Positions 1 to 12,586 of a stretch of 64,000 nt of DNA are shown here, piece after piece. Numbering within the stretch: position 1 is the first letter of the stretch; each line of letters starts with the position of its first letter. This stretch comes from Perkinsus olseni. Lineage: Eukaryota > Perkinsozoa > Perkinsida > Perkinsidae. The notes under the pieces were generated by a model. That model searched no databases, was not told the DNA's origin, and saw only the letters and a list, made by a program, of their open reading frames with translations. A program made the translations under genes and the position numbers. The stretch covers positions 27,147-91,146 of the forward strand of contig JABANP010000191.1 in NCBI GenBank assembly GCA_013115135.1, written 5' to 3'.

Positions 1-3000
1 GCTGAGCATACAGGAGACATCCCACAGTATTCCAGCACGGCCGCGGTCCCACCCTGGAGGGCATCTTGATGCACTGAAGGGGTGGGGGTCCTCCATGCAA
101 CCACTGCTGACCGCCCCCTCGGGAGTATCGGAGGGAGTGGTACGACCTGCAACGAGGGAGGTAGCGAGTGGCAGAGGGCCTGACCACTGGATGGGCGTAA
201 AGAGCGTTGGACCTGCTCAGACGCCGCCGCCCTTGAATAGATCTCCTCAGCGGTGGAGCTCCTCCTGCTGCTGCTGGCCGTAGTGTCGAGCCGCGAGGAA
301 GTGGTCGATCGATGACTGTTGATGTCCGGCAGGAGTGGGGAGGTGCCCCTGCTGCATTCCATGAGAGGATAAGAATTATCCTCTTCTTCAGTAGTGTCGT
401 GTTGACGGGTGGGGTCCTGTCCAACGGAGGCAGTACAGTGTGCGAGGCGTCGTACCTACGTTTGGCTTCCTTCCAGCTGGCTCGTCCGTTTCCTCTCCAG
501 TCCGATACGGTACAAGCAGGGTTGGGCGGTCAGGGAACTGAGGATGGGCTTGTGAGGGCGGAGAGGGCACCCGAGTAGGATCGCAGTGGCGCCTACTAGA
601 GAGGATATTCCCTCCTCGGCTCGGAGTATATCGGTCAAGTCAACCTCCCCCAACTCCACCGTTGGGTTGTGCAGATAGCGCTCTCCTATGCTGCTGTACC
701 TGATGTCCTCCGGCTTCGAGTTGGTGATAGGGCAGGATACCTTCGCCGTTGACGATAACCTCTGAAGGCTGCCTGGATCCTCACTACTGATGACATGACA
801 GCTGAGAACTCCCTCCGCTGTCGGCAGCCACGATAGACGGACTGTATCTACTACGCCACCACCATCGTTAACAACAACAGCCTGGAGAAAGAAACTTGGC
901 CCAGGAGTTGCGGTGCTGGGCGAAGGAGAAGTCTGCAAGATCGACGGCTGCAGGAGCTTCTTTGTACTTCCTTCAATACTAGCGTCCCTCTAGAGGCGGA
1001 AGCGAGAGGCTTCCTGAGATGACGCCCCTGTCTACCCGGAGTATCCCCAACAGTGCTGCCACGCAATAGCCTCTATCCCTATTGCCCCGCCAACAGGCTT
1101 GGATTCTGAGTGCGGCCAGTCGGCGTATCTGGTCCAGCAGGGTGTCTGCTGCAGTCGGTGAGGGAGTGCAACCTCGGCCCGGCGTTTCCCTGACAGCCCT
1201 TGCGATGACAGTAACTGCTCGGTCCGCGCTACGCCACCAGGAGCTTGGCCTCTCCTCCTGGGCCATCCACAGGCTCCTGAGTAGTAGACCATCGTTCAAC
1301 GCCTCTACACGGCAGGGATCGTCTACTCTCTCCTCTCTCGTCCCGCGGAGTCCTCGACCACCATGGCATCACGGTTCCGCTGGAGGGCTTTAAGGTGGCT
1401 GCAAGGAAGGGCGATACATGACCAGCAAGAGCAGCATCTCACATCCTGTAGGCCCGGGACTCATGCATGGCACGGAGCATCCTTCGACCCTCCACTTCCC
1501 GCTGAGGGCCGAGGGCTGGCTGCGACGCCGTGGGGGTGACCTACTCGGTCCTCCATCCTGTGGGCAGCCGACTGGTCATCCGCGATGGTCATGAGGACCC
1601 TCTCGGCATGCTGCCGTTGGAGCCACGCACGGGCCGCCTGATCGGCTCCCTCCATCGCTCGCCGCTCGTACGACAGCTCTCGCTGCTGGGCCTCCAGGGC
1701 TGAGCAGGCGAGGGTGATGAGTAGGAGTCGGGGAGGAGAGGGACCTGCCTTGCTGGTAGAGCTGCCATTGGCGATACCTCAGGGCAAACGTATCTTCCAG
1801 AGTCAGCCTTCCACGCTCATGCTCCGTAGCTGAGGCCTGTGGGGAGTCACTGGCAGAAAGGTGGTGAAGGAGTGGTACTTGAGCCGCGACCAGAGCGTCC
1901 TCTTGAACCATGCAGGAGAGCTCTCGACGGCGGGCTTGACTCGATGCCCATGCGGATTGCGGCACCTGAAGAAGTGGGCTGCTCGTAGTGGCCAGACATG
2001 GATAACGATAGGAGTACAGATACCTCCTTGGGGAGGGGGGCTACGGCCTCCGTTCCTTGCGAGGGTAGAGCCGGACGCACCACATCAACGACCGTCATGG
2101 GCCGGTCCTCTCTCGAAATAGTTTGAGAGGTGTCCGCCTTCGCCCCAGTGGGACGGCTATCGCTGTAGCAGCTGGACTGGGGAGGGTCTTGAGGGATGAG
2201 GACCCCTGACCAGTGAGCCCTCATGGCCCTGCGGTACGTAGGTGGTGACACCTTCCTCCACATCCAGATCAGCCTCTTCCGTCTCCAGGGCCTGCCCCTT
2301 CTCAGAAGCCATCCTCAATACCTCCCCTATCCTATCTGAAGCCCCTCGATGGTGCAGCTCCCAAACGGCTAGCCCACCTGTCAGCGCCTCCCAGATCTGT
2401 GTTCCATCCAGCAGCCCTCCTAGTGATGCCGGCTCTTCCAGTGTGGTCCCCCCCTCCTCAATGGCAACACCATGGTGGTCGTCGCAGGCAGCCTCCAGGC
2501 CGGCAGCACTCGCACTTGAGGGGAGCTCTTGCCGGTCCTCGGCATCAGAGCTCTCGGCGGAGAGTAGCGCTTCATCCTGCCACCCGCCCCGAAGGCTGTG
2601 CTTAGCATCGGCCCAGCGCTGGGCGGAAGCATCTCTCCGCTCTTGCCAACCCTCTAGCCGAGCACGAGCTGGCTGCTCATAGTCAGACCATAGAGTGGCC
2701 AAGGCCTGGCCTTCCAGCGCTTCCATCTCCCGACATGCCGACACCAGCGGCTCTACAACGCTCAGGTCCTCATGGTCGTGCTCCGGCCAGGCAGCCCTCG
2801 GCGACAGGGCCTGAGGGGCATGAGGGAAGTACACCGGGCCGGCGGCCACTGTGACCAGCGGTCTACCTGCGAGGTGATGCTGTATCACTGCTGCCAATGT
2901 CAATGTCCTCGAGGAGTGCCTCCAAGAGGACAGCATCCCCTCCGCCATCCGCTGCTCTGATGGCCAGGTCGCGATGGCTAGGGTCCATCCGAGAGTCGGT

Positions 3001-3190
3001 GATGGGCCACCATCGCCCGATTCCTGCCCACAGGCCCTCCCATGTCCGACTGTCCAACCAAAAAGCGAAGGTTGCTGATATGATACTTGTGATAAGGCAA
3101 TGATGACGATGATGATACAAGCTAGGCGAAAAAGTAACCTTTCGAGTGGCCACGCTGAGGGAAGGGGAGCCGTAGGCGTCGCTGTTGTTC
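1..3190 (-). CDS. IQ-motif/coiled-coil protein, multi-exon, partial
   Basis: Minus-strand open blocks lie at about 2157-2946, 1461-1965, 979-1299 and 456-938 and appear to be exons of one gene running off the left edge. The 979-1299 block carries a calmodulin-binding IQ consensus (ALRIQACWRGNRDRG), and the block around 1500-1700 is an Ala/Arg/Gln-rich predicted coiled coil. The 2157-2946 block is acidic and Glu/Ala-rich, which is typical of a long rod region. A donor fits just after the IQ block. I do not recognise the family; IQ plus coiled coil is seen in cytoskeletal and ciliary proteins, but that is inference. Exon joins, start and end are unresolved, and two genes are possible. Confidence 0.4.
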
Positions 3191-3199
3191 ATAGTAGTA

Positions 3200-3417
3200 C
3201 ACTATTACAAAAGGGGGACAATCACAAGCGGAGAGAAATGCTGATGAAACTGATGATTATAATGGCTTTAAAAGCTGCAGCAGCAAGAGGAGGAGGGCGG
3301 ATAAGAGTTTATGGACTTCACGAATTGCCGATCTTTTATCGGGTTGAGGCTGATGATGGTGGTGGGAGAATCACCTCTTGTGGGTGGTGGTGGTGGCCGC
3401 CGCAGGGTTAGAGAGCG
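3200..3417. other. GA/GT-rich low-complexity spacer
   Basis: This is the interval between the IQ/coiled-coil gene and the small gene at 3418. It is rich in GATGAT, GAGGAG and GGTGGT simple-sequence runs. No exon with splice signals or a conserved motif was found on either strand. Confidence 0.4.
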
Positions 3418-3714
3418 GTCTTATTAGGATCGACGCCTGTTAATTTCATAAAGGCATTGGGGATCTTGAGTACCGGACTGGGATCTTCAATCGACCCTGA
3501 CAGACGACACACTGGAAGCCGCCGTCGACGTCAAGGCTGCAGCCTTACCGTCCTTAACGGCAAACGACTCGACTATCTTCTCCTCATCTGCTCGACCCTC
3601 TAGCTCCTCGGTAGCGCCTCTAGAAGAGGCAGTGGTCCTATCTGCTGCCGGGGAGGATGGGGGAGGGGGTATGCTGCCGGCCCATGCGGTACTTGGGGTG
3701 TCGTTATCTGACAT
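3418..3714 (-). CDS. Small conserved-looking protein of unknown function
   Basis: Starts with ATG at 3714 and ends at TAA 3418-3420, about 98 codons with no intron. The N-terminal two thirds are low complexity (Ser/Thr/Pro/Ala and acidic), followed by a tidy C-terminal segment reading SIEDPSPVLKIPNAFMKL and a terminal TAL. The open frame breaks at a GGG run (plus 3495-3497): dropping one G joins the N-terminal frame to the C-terminal frame exactly, the same one-base excess seen in other genes here. It lies head-to-tail with the DHHC gene, about 210 bp away. No family is recognised. Confidence 0.5.
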
Positions 3715-3927
3715 GGTTCAACCCAGGATGGTAGTGGTACTGATGGTAGCGAGTAGTACATAGCCACCACCGTCCATGGGCGTCTCCTCGAGTGTCTTAT
3801 CAGTATCATCTGGAGGGTAGTCAGATCCATCACGCAAGCAAGGTAATATCACCGGAGGAAGACTGGAAGGCAGAACCTACGGGATCACGCTTGGGAGGCG
3901 GACGTCCTGCGCCGGTCACGTAGAGAA

Positions 3928-5517
3928 TCACAAGGCAAGAATTTCGTCCCGACTCTCCACTAGGTTTCCCGAAGGCTGAGCCTCCCCTCTAACAATCGAA
4001 GCCTCCCCCGGTGAAATTAGTACCACTGTTCCGCTCCGCCGGTCGAATTTAGACCCTTTCCGTCTAGCCTTGGCAACGCCATACATCATGTTGCCGCCAG
4101 GGCCTCGGTAATAGGGATTATCGATGCACCCGTGCGAGAGGGAGTACACGCCTTTTGATCTGCTCATACCTGAGGAGGGACGCCCTTCGTTGACCCCTAG
4201 TGGAGGGTACACCACTTACGTCGTCTGGGCCGTTAGAACTAGGTACGTGTGGTAGAGGAACAGCCCCACTGTGAACCACATGAACAGGGCACAATACACC
4301 AGCAATACTATAGTCATCGGGCTGGCCTCTACTCCGCCTACAAAGAGTGGGTAGAGGATGAGTATCTTTCATTTTGTATCTTCCATGCTCCTACCTACGA
4401 AGCCTCCGTTGTCGTCAGAGAGGATAACGAGATTGGCTACTGAGAGGCCGAGGCCGAACAACGTCAGAGCCGCAGTGCTAGTTATGAAGGAGTAGAATAT
4501 CCTGCAAGATACGACGTTCGGGCGGGTCCTGGAAGTGGTGAGGAATACTACCGGTAGTTGCCGCCACCGATGCAAGTGCCGACCCATGGGCAATGATGGT
4601 CGAATCTCGTGACGCAAGTATCGCAGGTCCCACAGTGAGTGGCCCTCGGCGGGGGCCGATAAAGGTGGCAAGTATGGCAGTACCTAGGGAGGGAGACTGA
4701 TGGGTGAAGAGAGCTGACCAGTAGAAGGCCTTACTTGAGACGAAAGGGGTGGTTGCTAAGGACGCAGTCTTGGAACCGGGGTGGCGCACGATACCGCTTC
4801 TGAGGGGAAGGGGATGGTAGTGGTAGGAAGAAGGACGAAAAGGTACCTCTCCTGTGGCTGGATCTTGATAGGCCCCATGGGACTCTAGCCGAGGGAGGAT
4901 ACCCGGGTCGGAGTACATGGTCTTGAGTAGGAGGTAAAGGGAGAGCACTTCCACTATTATCAGGACTATGAGCACTCCGACGTTGAAGTCCTACGGAGAG
5001 AGAAGAGCATGACGGGCAGGAGTACAGATGGACGACAAGAGTTGGGGTATTCACAGAGAGGCTCGGTTGCCTATGGGTAGTAGTGGGGCGTCCCTAGTCC
5101 CTACCGGAGCAACGAAGACGTCCAAGAGCACTGACGGTGCCAGAATCGCCAAGAAGCTGCCGTAGCCTTGCTTCCACTCAGGGCTGAAAGGGTCAGGAGT
5201 GTTATGATGGGGATGATGTTGGATATCCCTACCCGCTAAGGCAGCACCCTTTGAACCATATCTTTACGTCACCATAGCATGGCTCAGTGACATAAGATAC
5301 TCTCACATCAGCTGCCTCCTCCCCAGCTCCCATTGGGTCCTTCGTAGAAAACGATGATGCCATTCCTGACAGGCCCCCAAAGACTGTCTGAACCGGGGTA
5401 AGCACTCAGAACGGTACCTGTGTTGTTGTTGGTGGAAGTATTCTGCTGCTGCTGTTGACAGGTCGAGGTCGGCCTTCCCCGGGGCGGTGGCGACGTACCG
5501 TCACCTATTACTGTCAT
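3928..5517 (-). CDS. DHHC-type protein S-acyltransferase (palmitoyltransferase)
   Basis: Multi-pass membrane enzyme that transfers palmitate to protein cysteines. The exon at 4552-4683 encodes the full Cys-rich signature ([11 protein letters not shown], then HCGTCDTCV, then [18 protein letters not shown]); the DHHC codons are at 4590-4601. Exons read 5233-5517, 5055-5183, 4735-4990, 4552-4683, 4395-4501, 4220-4337 and 3928-4169, with introns of 49-64 nt. The 4735-4990 exon has a membrane helix followed by the family DPGILPR motif; the 4395-4501 and 4220-4337 exons carry helices 3 and 4. The last exon opens with the TTxE motif (TTYEQIK), after which the frame jumps by one base at a run of four A (plus TTTT, 4153-4156) into a canonical C-terminus with NPYYRG. 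The join inside the first exon is not resolved. The family is certain; the subtype and substrate are unknown. Confidence 0.9.
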
Positions 5518-6267
5518 GATACAATTGATGATATACTGAGGTTAAATTCTGTAGGACTTAACTCGAGTCAGTCTCGCGACGGCGGTCCTTTAGAATCTTT
5601 TCCGGCGTCAATCAGCTGAAGCAGGTTCGATCCCCGCGCCCGGCACTTCTCCGACACTTATTTTCAACAGCACGATTCTCACGGATGGGGAGATACTCTT
5701 TGAGTCAGCGAGAGTTCCATTCCTGTCAGCGAGAGTTTTCTACGCGGCCCGACCACTGCGAGGGGCACCACGGCGCCATCAGTAGTTTGAGTTTATTCCA
5801 TGGCACCAACACGATCAAAAAAGAAGACAGGAGGCCATAGGAAGGCAGGGAAGGGCAGCAGAGCGGCGTAATACTGGGTTGATAAGGGTTCAACCATTGG
5901 CTTAGTCCAGGCGACCGAAGGACAGCTGCTGTGGTGGTGATGACCATGCTTGTGGTGATGATGGTGAGTTGGATGCTGAGGATTACGCTGAGGAGAAAAG
6001 ACACTTCGACGAGGTTGTCTGGAGTTTTGAAACGTAATAGGAGGGGCCGGACCCTCTGACTTGCCCGTCCTGAGAAAGGGGCAGCATTCTTGTATGGTTT
6101 ACGACTGGTTCGCGACGTTGGTTTGTTGGACTTGTTGTTAGGATGCTTATAAATGATGGTTACGATGCATTTACTTGGTTTATGAACGCTCCATTGGTGA
6201 CTCGTATAATCCCCGCTTTTACTTGAAGAGGGGGTCGAATCTTCTACCATACGGCCGAGTGCAGGTA
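5518..6267. other. Interval without an assignable gene
   Basis: This lies between the divergent DHHC (minus) and CARNMT1 (plus) genes. The minus frame at 5726-6283 is open but has no motif or believable splice structure. It probably contains both promoters and perhaps the unlocated first exon(s) of CARNMT1. A tRNA B-box-like string sits at 5624-5634 but no tRNA folds around it. Confidence 0.4.
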
Positions 6268-8460
6268 CAGTGATGACTTCCAAGTCGAACTACAGACACT
6301 GGAGACCAGCCTGATGTCGCTGAGCTCTGAGGAATTGCAGTTGTAGGCGATCGCTTGGTGTTGTCTACTTTACACTGTGCCCATCATCAGATGGGGTCGC
6401 AATCCTGAAGAGTACATGAAGGAGATCCGGGAGCGTATGGCTGTGAATCAGCGGGTAATGGCTAGCATCATCTGTTGGGTATCAGTAGTATTGACTTCAG
6501 GTGTGCCATTTGTTGTCGGAGGTATCCACGCAGATGTTCAGCGAGAGCAGCCCTAGGACGGCCGCGAGGGCAATAAAACCGCCTAAAGGTCGTATGGGTA
6601 TTCTTATGGGGTCGCAGTACGATTTTTTGTAATTTCGAGTTGCTGCTACAGCGTTTGGCGTGGTGAATTTTTCTGACATTTTTGTGCGGCCTCTCTGGTT
6701 CAAATTTAGTGGTCCCTTATCGTTGGTTGATGAGGCTTAGTCGGGTTGGACTACGTGGCTTAATAAACAGTATTGGGTTAATATATAATATTATTACAGG
6801 GCATCATACATTATAAATATGGGCATAGAATATATTATACACTTAACTTATATATGGGTGTCTATATCCTTGTAATGCTTTTTGATATGTAAGGGGATTA
6901 TTATATAGATTAAAATACAATACGAATGGGTTACTTATTAACGATTATCGTGGATTATCGGGCCTTCAGGACACCAGTCGCAGCCACGGAACATATCCAA
7001 GGTTCGTTCTACCCTTCGCCAGTTCGTGAGGGAATGGTCTGTTGAGGGGGAGGAAGAGAGACGACAATGTTTTGAACCTGTCATTGATGCTCTCAAGAGG
7101 TAGGGATCATTGTTGACCTCAAGATTCCGAACTTGCTTCGACCTAAGATACGTTCCAGCTGGCGGTAGAGTCATCGTGCCGGGTTGTGGTATGGGGAGAA
7201 GCGTGCTTGAGGTGTGCGCGGCTGGATACGAGGCTCTTGGGAAATGAATTCTCGTAAGTGGGTGAGGTCAAGCGGGCACTATGGCACTTGGCAGATTTTT
7301 AGATACCACATGTTGATTGCATCCAAATTTGATGTTGAATGTTGGGCTTGATAAACTCACTATGAAGGTGTTTCCGTATCTCATGAGCTTGGGAGGTCGA
7401 AAGAAGAAAGATGCGCATCTTAGAGGTATCGAGGTAAGCATGGGTATCGGAGAAGGTTCCTTCCTGGTCCACCCATTAGTAGCAGGCGTATCTTAGGTCG
7501 ATCCATGCTCATTACCGATACCACTGTATATGTGTTCCTCGTATAACGATCAGGATGTAGTCCTAGTGTAGTACGGCCCCTCAGGTGCCTGATGTTTCCG
7601 CCTACGATATGGCCTGTAGTAGCGAGTCCGGGTCGATGGGGATGAGTGCTGGGGAGTTTGTGGAGGTAATGGTACATATTCAACTTTTGGGACCTTCGAC
7701 TCGTGCTTGACCAATGCCTCTCCTTCAGACCTTCCGTGGTGAGGAGCACCTTAATGCATGGGATGCCGTAGCGTCTATTTTCTTCATAGACACGGCTAAG
7801 AATGTCGTCCAGTAGGTTGTCATCGGCGAAGGGTAGGGCATTTGGACGGTGGGAGTTGTAGGTACATAAGAGTGCTAGCTCACTGCATCAAGCCCGGCGG
7901 GGTGTTCATTAACATCGGTCCATTGCTATGGCACTTTGCCGAGAACAAGAATGATATCAGTATAGAGCTCAGCTGGCAGGATGTAATTCAGGGGGAGGGT
8001 TGTCCGGGGAGGGACGTTCTACTGCCCATCGTGATGGAGTATGAGAGACAGGGTTTTGGTAGAAGACGTAAACGCCCAGCATCTGTAGCCTATTGGTGGA
8101 TTCGTGAACATCGTTCGTTTAACAGCGTAGCGTATTCACGCGGGTTCGATCCCAGGTACGGCCATTATTAGAAGTTTATTTCGATATAGTGGAAGAGAAG
8201 CGGTTGGACGCCAATTATGCGGCCAACTTGGACAGTCTGTCTGAGGTAGTAGATATTTTCCCGCGCGCCATGAAATTGCCAAGCTCCGACACACTTTGTT
8301 TCAGTCACTATTCCATTGTGTTTTCTACGTGGCTCGGAGGAACAATCGTCCTGTGGAGGGACATTCCAATTCGGTTTATGTGTTGGAAGAAGAGGAAGAG
8401 AAGAGGCGCCGTCAGCAGCTCCACAACAGCAACGGTGGTCGGGCAGTTTCTAAGAGCTAG
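6268..8460 (+). CDS. CARNMT1: Carnosine N-methyltransferase (N2227 family)
   Basis: SAM-dependent methyltransferase of the N2227/CARNMT1 family, which methylates carnosine-type His peptides. Exons: up to 6342, 6391-6478, about 6978-7099, 7148-7253, 7303-7433, 7585-7665, 7729-7811, 7862-8058, 8190-8245, 8305-8460. In order they give IREx(6)NQ; then STLRQFVREWS; then the SAM-binding loop VIVPGCGMGRSVLEV with GNEFS; then VPDVSAYD and FFIDTAKNVV; then CIKPGGVFINIGPLLWHF and SIELSW; and the C-terminal FHCVFYVARR. This is the full family order seen in the human protein. Two single-base excesses break the frame: GGGAAA before TGAATTC at 7239-7244, and AAATTT at 7325-7330. The upstream start is not located. 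One intron (6479-6977) is unusually long and AT-rich. Confidence 0.85.
6770..6930. other. AT-rich block inside a CARNMT1 intron
   Basis: About 160 nt composed largely of TATA, ATTATA and TTAATA runs, in clear contrast with the surrounding balanced sequence. It falls inside the 499-nt intron between the CARNMT1 exons ending at 6478 and beginning near 6978, roughly ten times the usual intron length here. It holds no open frame. Confidence 0.5.
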
Positions 8461-8743
8461 GGCATTCTTGCTCGGCATTGCAGTGTTGAGTTTCGTGGCG
8501 CGCGACGCGGCGGATGGGATTTGGCATGTAGTTAGCCTGGACATATCTCGGTGTACGCTGAGGAGATGACGAGGGCCTCGTCTGGGCGAGGGGGAGTGTC
8601 TCACTGCTACGTTGAGGTTTGCACTAGTACTTGAAGCGTCTAGGCTCTGAACCCCGAGCCCTGAGATGACGGGTCGGGGTTTTACGGTACTAAGTGTCAC
8701 CATGCTGCAGGCGATTATGTCAGTTGATTTTTCTTGTAAGACC

Positions 8744-10665
8744 ATGCTACGTCCGTATTATCAGTTCATCCGCCTGAGCGTCTGTTGTGCTCTACTGGGA
8801 CTTGTTTCTGCTACTGATGCGACAGCTGCTGTGAGCTATCCAGTGCAGCACTGTATTGATGGGGATAAATGTGTTAACAGGGGGTTGTTGAAGATAGAGG
8901 ATGGGAAGGTAGTAGGGGGGGGGGCAAGGGTTCTGGGCAGAGGCTAAGGCTCATGGTGGGGATGCATCCGCACTTGCACGACGTGTACTTTGCGGGTGCT
9001 GAAGTTTCTGTGAGATCCGCGGATGAAGCTATGGTATCTTTATTGCGTTATCAAGCTCAGGCTGGGAACCTTCCCTACTATGAATGGATAGTTTTGAAAT
9101 TGCCTGTGAGGCTTCATTTGGCGGGGGTTGCCAACCTCGACTACATCGTAGTTCGAAATAGGTGAATGCATCCCGTGTGTATCGTATAATTTTGTCTCAC
9201 CGTTTGTGACGGTATTGTGTAATCATACTGTAGCGTGCATATTACTATAGTCCGATAGTCCATTATATATTGTTCACTGCGGGCAGATCGTGAATTTCGG
9301 AGAGGGAGGTGTTAGCGTGTTTCCCCGTGCGTTTTGCTCGGTCAGGGCGTTCAATGACTTTGCTTTTTGTACCTGGTGGGATGTCAGCTGTCAGGTTACG
9401 CTGCAGCAGAACTCGGAGTACTCGAGGAAGTACGGTCCTCTCTTCAGAGATAAGGTCTTGAATAAGGAAAATCTACGTAGTACTTTAGCGGAGCGAAGCA
9501 GGGTTGTCAATCCTCACCTCTAGGCGATGATTCCCTGGTCCAACTGCGAGTCTTGAAAGGAGATGGGGAGTATCTTCAGAGCAGTATCCCTGTTAAGGTA
9601 GTCAGGGTCTGATGAAGGGCCGGTTTGGCGATGACTGTGCAACTCCCGAGTGAGGACTGTCTGCGGACTGAAAGACCTCAGCCGTTTGATGGCAGCGTTT
9701 TAGACGAGCTGTGGTGTGTGTTTTGTGGCGGCACCGCTTCCCTTTGTACTGGTAGCCGAGGCTTGCTGTGTAGGTCTTCCGAGACACTCTGACGGCCCCC
9801 ACAGTGGGAGGGGCATCGGCTCTGGCGGCCAAGTCGGGAAGCCTTACGGAACATATTACACTGCATATGGATGATGAAGGCAACTTGGAGTCAGTTGGAT
9901 ATCGAGTTAGAAAGACTGTAGGAGGCGGTGAATCACCGCCGGTGATGGGCGTCGACCTTTTCGTATCTTGCATGGATAACCTTAAGATTCCCTGATCTTT
10001 TTCAGCTCGGTGCTCCTCTGTTTCAAGCTACTACTGCAGCATTACACTCGATGACCGTCACTAAGGGTCCTGCCATCCCCGTGCCCAAGAGGAGGGTTCA
10101 GAAGACGCGCTTTGGTAAGGCGGTTTGTAAAGGGTGACGCATCGGTGACTATACATGATGGTGCGGGTGAGCACGCCATTGCTGTGGAGCCTTGAGGGAT
10201 TTCGATGTGGACTGGCGCTTCTCGGCGGCATTGCTACCACGTACGGGTGCTCTCCTCGTATAAAGACCGCATCTTTTGAAGCTGTATCGGGCTGTGACGA
10301 CCTCGGTGCTATGTCAGAGGCCAATGGGTCGGGGAATGGCGAGAAGAAGGCCGCAGCCGGGGTGAGTCAGAAGGCGGAGGAGCAGCTCGATGAAGGGGAA
10401 TATGAAGTGGAGGAGGATCCTCAGGCCGAGCAGGGATTCCTGAGGAAATATGTAGGGAAGTTACGCAAGTTACGGTACTCAGCGGAGTTCGTGCGTCATT
10501 TCAGTGGTGGGTTATCCTCATCTTCTTCCTTCTGACCTCAGCCATGGGTCAGGATGAAGGTAGTGCTCGACAGCGACTTCTGGCGGCCCTGCATCGATAG
10601 TTTCAGATCCAAAGCAGGCTGCAGCTGCAGCGGGAGCCGCTAAGGGTGGCAATGGCGGGAAGTAG
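8744..10665 (+). CDS. EMC10: ER membrane protein complex subunit 10
   Basis: Lumenal/single-pass subunit of the EMC insertase. Exons: 8744-8908, 9395-9476, 9524-9597, 9774-9962, 10006-10114, 10317-10451, 10505-10559, 10607-10665. Reading frames join cleanly without any frameshift. The first exon is a signal peptide (hydrophobic core LSVCCALLGLVSA) then YPVQHCIDGDKCVNRGLL, matching the EMC10 N-terminal strand. The exon from 9774 holds LTEHITLHMDDEGN, the family's central signature, and VDLF. The exon at 10317-10451 is an acidic linker ending FLRKY, and the exon from 10505 supplies the membrane helix WWVILIFFLLTSA. The protein ends in a Gly/Ala-rich tail as in animals. The SDR gene starts 89 nt downstream on the same strand. 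The 486-nt first intron contains an open frame with no match. Confidence 0.85.
9487..9502. repeat. Dispersed 14-mer AGCGGAGCGAAGC(A/T), copy 1
   Basis: Located in the 47-nt third intron region of EMC10 (9477-9523). Other copies: 17151-17165, 28237-28250 and, with one change, 34786-34800. Confidence 0.6.
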
Positions 10666-10753
10666 GACCCCTGTATTGTTGAGTTCTCGGCTGTCGGCTG
10701 TCGTTGAGTTGGAGGGTTTGGGCGGCCATTCTGATGTTACTCTCAGCCACTCA

Positions 10754-12504
10754 ATGTTATACTTTGTGATTTGTGTACTGGGCAGCATCGCCCTAGTAGC
10801 ATGCGGCATCCTGCTGCTCATCCAGGCATTGGCCAACCTGATGCGAGGAGTGCTGCATCTGGAGCCAGGAGATGAAGTTGATGTAGATGGGGGTCCAATC
10901 TTCGAGGTTGTTTACTTAGTAACCGGAGTGTGAGGGGGCATGAGATGAGCTCATCATCAGCGCCTCGCGGTATTATGGGCATCTTCCTCGTACTGATGAT
11001 CACAGAAACAGTTGGGGTGTGATGGCATGAGGCTCCGCGTCTTGCTGTTCGGAGCATAGCTCGACTCGCCTCATGTATCGCTCTGCAATACTTGATAAGT
11101 TATCGTGGTTTCACGAATCAGGCGTAGTACCACACTTTTCCCAACAATTCATCTAAGGCTCCATTTCGGTCTACAGGTAGTACTGACCGGAGCGTCTGGC
11201 GGAGTCGGGCAGGCCGTCCTGAAGGAGCTGCTGTCCACTCAGAGTAAGCTGCTCGCCTCTCGCTTCGAGGCAATGCGTCGTTCGAGTAGGCCGGGTCCAT
11301 CCCCGAAGGATTCATGCGTGGGATGCTCGGGCTCATGAGAAGAAGGAAGATTCTGTAGAGTTGATGAGCGCTAACACTAAGATCACTTACCGACAAGTTG
11401 ATGTCACTGATGAGGCTGCCGTGAAGGCAGGAGTCAAGGCGGTGGTTGAGTCGGGGGCCAAGCGGGTAAGTGTCTGGTCGTGTCTCATTGTGATTGGATG
11501 GGCCCCTCCCCCTGCGCTATATACGGCATGATCACCGTCCTGGAAAGCGAACGGGGCTGTTGGTCGACGCGGCATGATAGCGTATCTTTGGTTGATGCTG
11601 GCACTTGATAGAGCGTCTCCACTCAGGTCATAGTCATATGCAATGCTGGAGTGCTCCATGCTGGACTTACCGAGGATATTTCCCATACCAACTTCTTGGC
11701 AACTTTGGATGTGAGCCCGTCATCATCAGGCCCTTGGACGAGTGTCTGCGATGGCTGCTGCTGTCGAGCATCACTGTCATCCCCGTTCAGGTTAATGTAG
11801 CGTCCCATCAGCTGCTCTACTCTCTGTTTTTGCATGAGTCCCTCTCCGAGGCCAATTCGCTAGACCTAGTATCATTCGTTTCCATTTCGAGCGCTATGGC
11901 TTTCTCAGCGAGCGCCTTCCTGTCCGCCTACTGTGCCTCCAAGTACGTTCGACCGCCCGGGTGTCGAGGGCTGAGGGGCGGACGTCTGCTCTTTCAGGGC
12001 AGCGTTGGTGACGTTACATCAGTGCATGAGACTAGAAAATCGCCAGCAGCAGAAGCATCCTGTGCGGCTTTCTGTGGTGTGTCCTTTCCTTGTTAAGGAC
12101 AGCCCGGTAGGTCCCCTTGGAGCGGCAGCACCGGAGGGAATGAAGGCCATTTTGTCTTCAGATGTTCGATGGCGCCTTCGCCCATCCGACTTTACCAGAG
12201 AAACTAGTGTTGTTTTTGTGCCCACCATTGGACTGTAGCTACGTCGCTAAGGCCATTATAAACGAAGCAATCATTAACGGGAAGGAGGTGAGTAGTTGAT
12301 GAGGTGGGCTGTCGAGTAGGCGTTGCTTGGTAGGTCCTATGCCTGCCTCGATGGCCGCTAGCCTTCGCCCTGTTGATGTCGGCCCTGCTCCCTACGGAAG
12401 TCTATGACTGGATAACGGCGATATCCGGGGGTCAGGTTGGTATGGTTGGTGTTATGTCCAAGGCTGAGGTCCACAAGGGGGACGAGAGGAAGAAGGAGGA
12501 CTAG
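10754..12504 (+). CDS. Short-chain dehydrogenase, SDR16C (RDH10/HSD17B11-like)
   Basis: NAD(P)-dependent membrane-anchored oxidoreductase, probably acting on retinoid, steroid or other lipid alcohols at the ER or lipid droplet. Exons after the N-terminal helix: 11177-11243, 11287-11465, 11627-11710, 11791-11942, 11998-12106, 12162-12287, 12334-12504; the join from the first exon (10754 to about 10906) is unresolved. Motifs in order: N-terminal membrane helix; VVLTGASGGVGQ (TGxxxGxG cofactor loop); VDVTDE; CNAGVLHAGL (NAG); SISSAMA (catalytic Ser); YCASK (catalytic Tyr and Lys); SVVCPFLV then MFDGAF; and a hydrophobic C-terminal stretch ending in a charged tail. SVVCPFLV and the downstream MF are the SDR16C pattern. 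No frameshift is needed. The exact substrate cannot be inferred. Confidence 0.8.
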
Positions 12505-12586
12505 AGGGCACTGGAGCCTAGCGAAGAGTGTCTCTGATGATCCGGAGTGTCGAGTTTATTATCGACCTTGTGGCCTTACCTTGGTT

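Noticed and set aside
5726..6283. 185-codon minus-strand frame
   Set aside because: No motif or splice support, and its end overlaps the CARNMT1 exon on the other strand.
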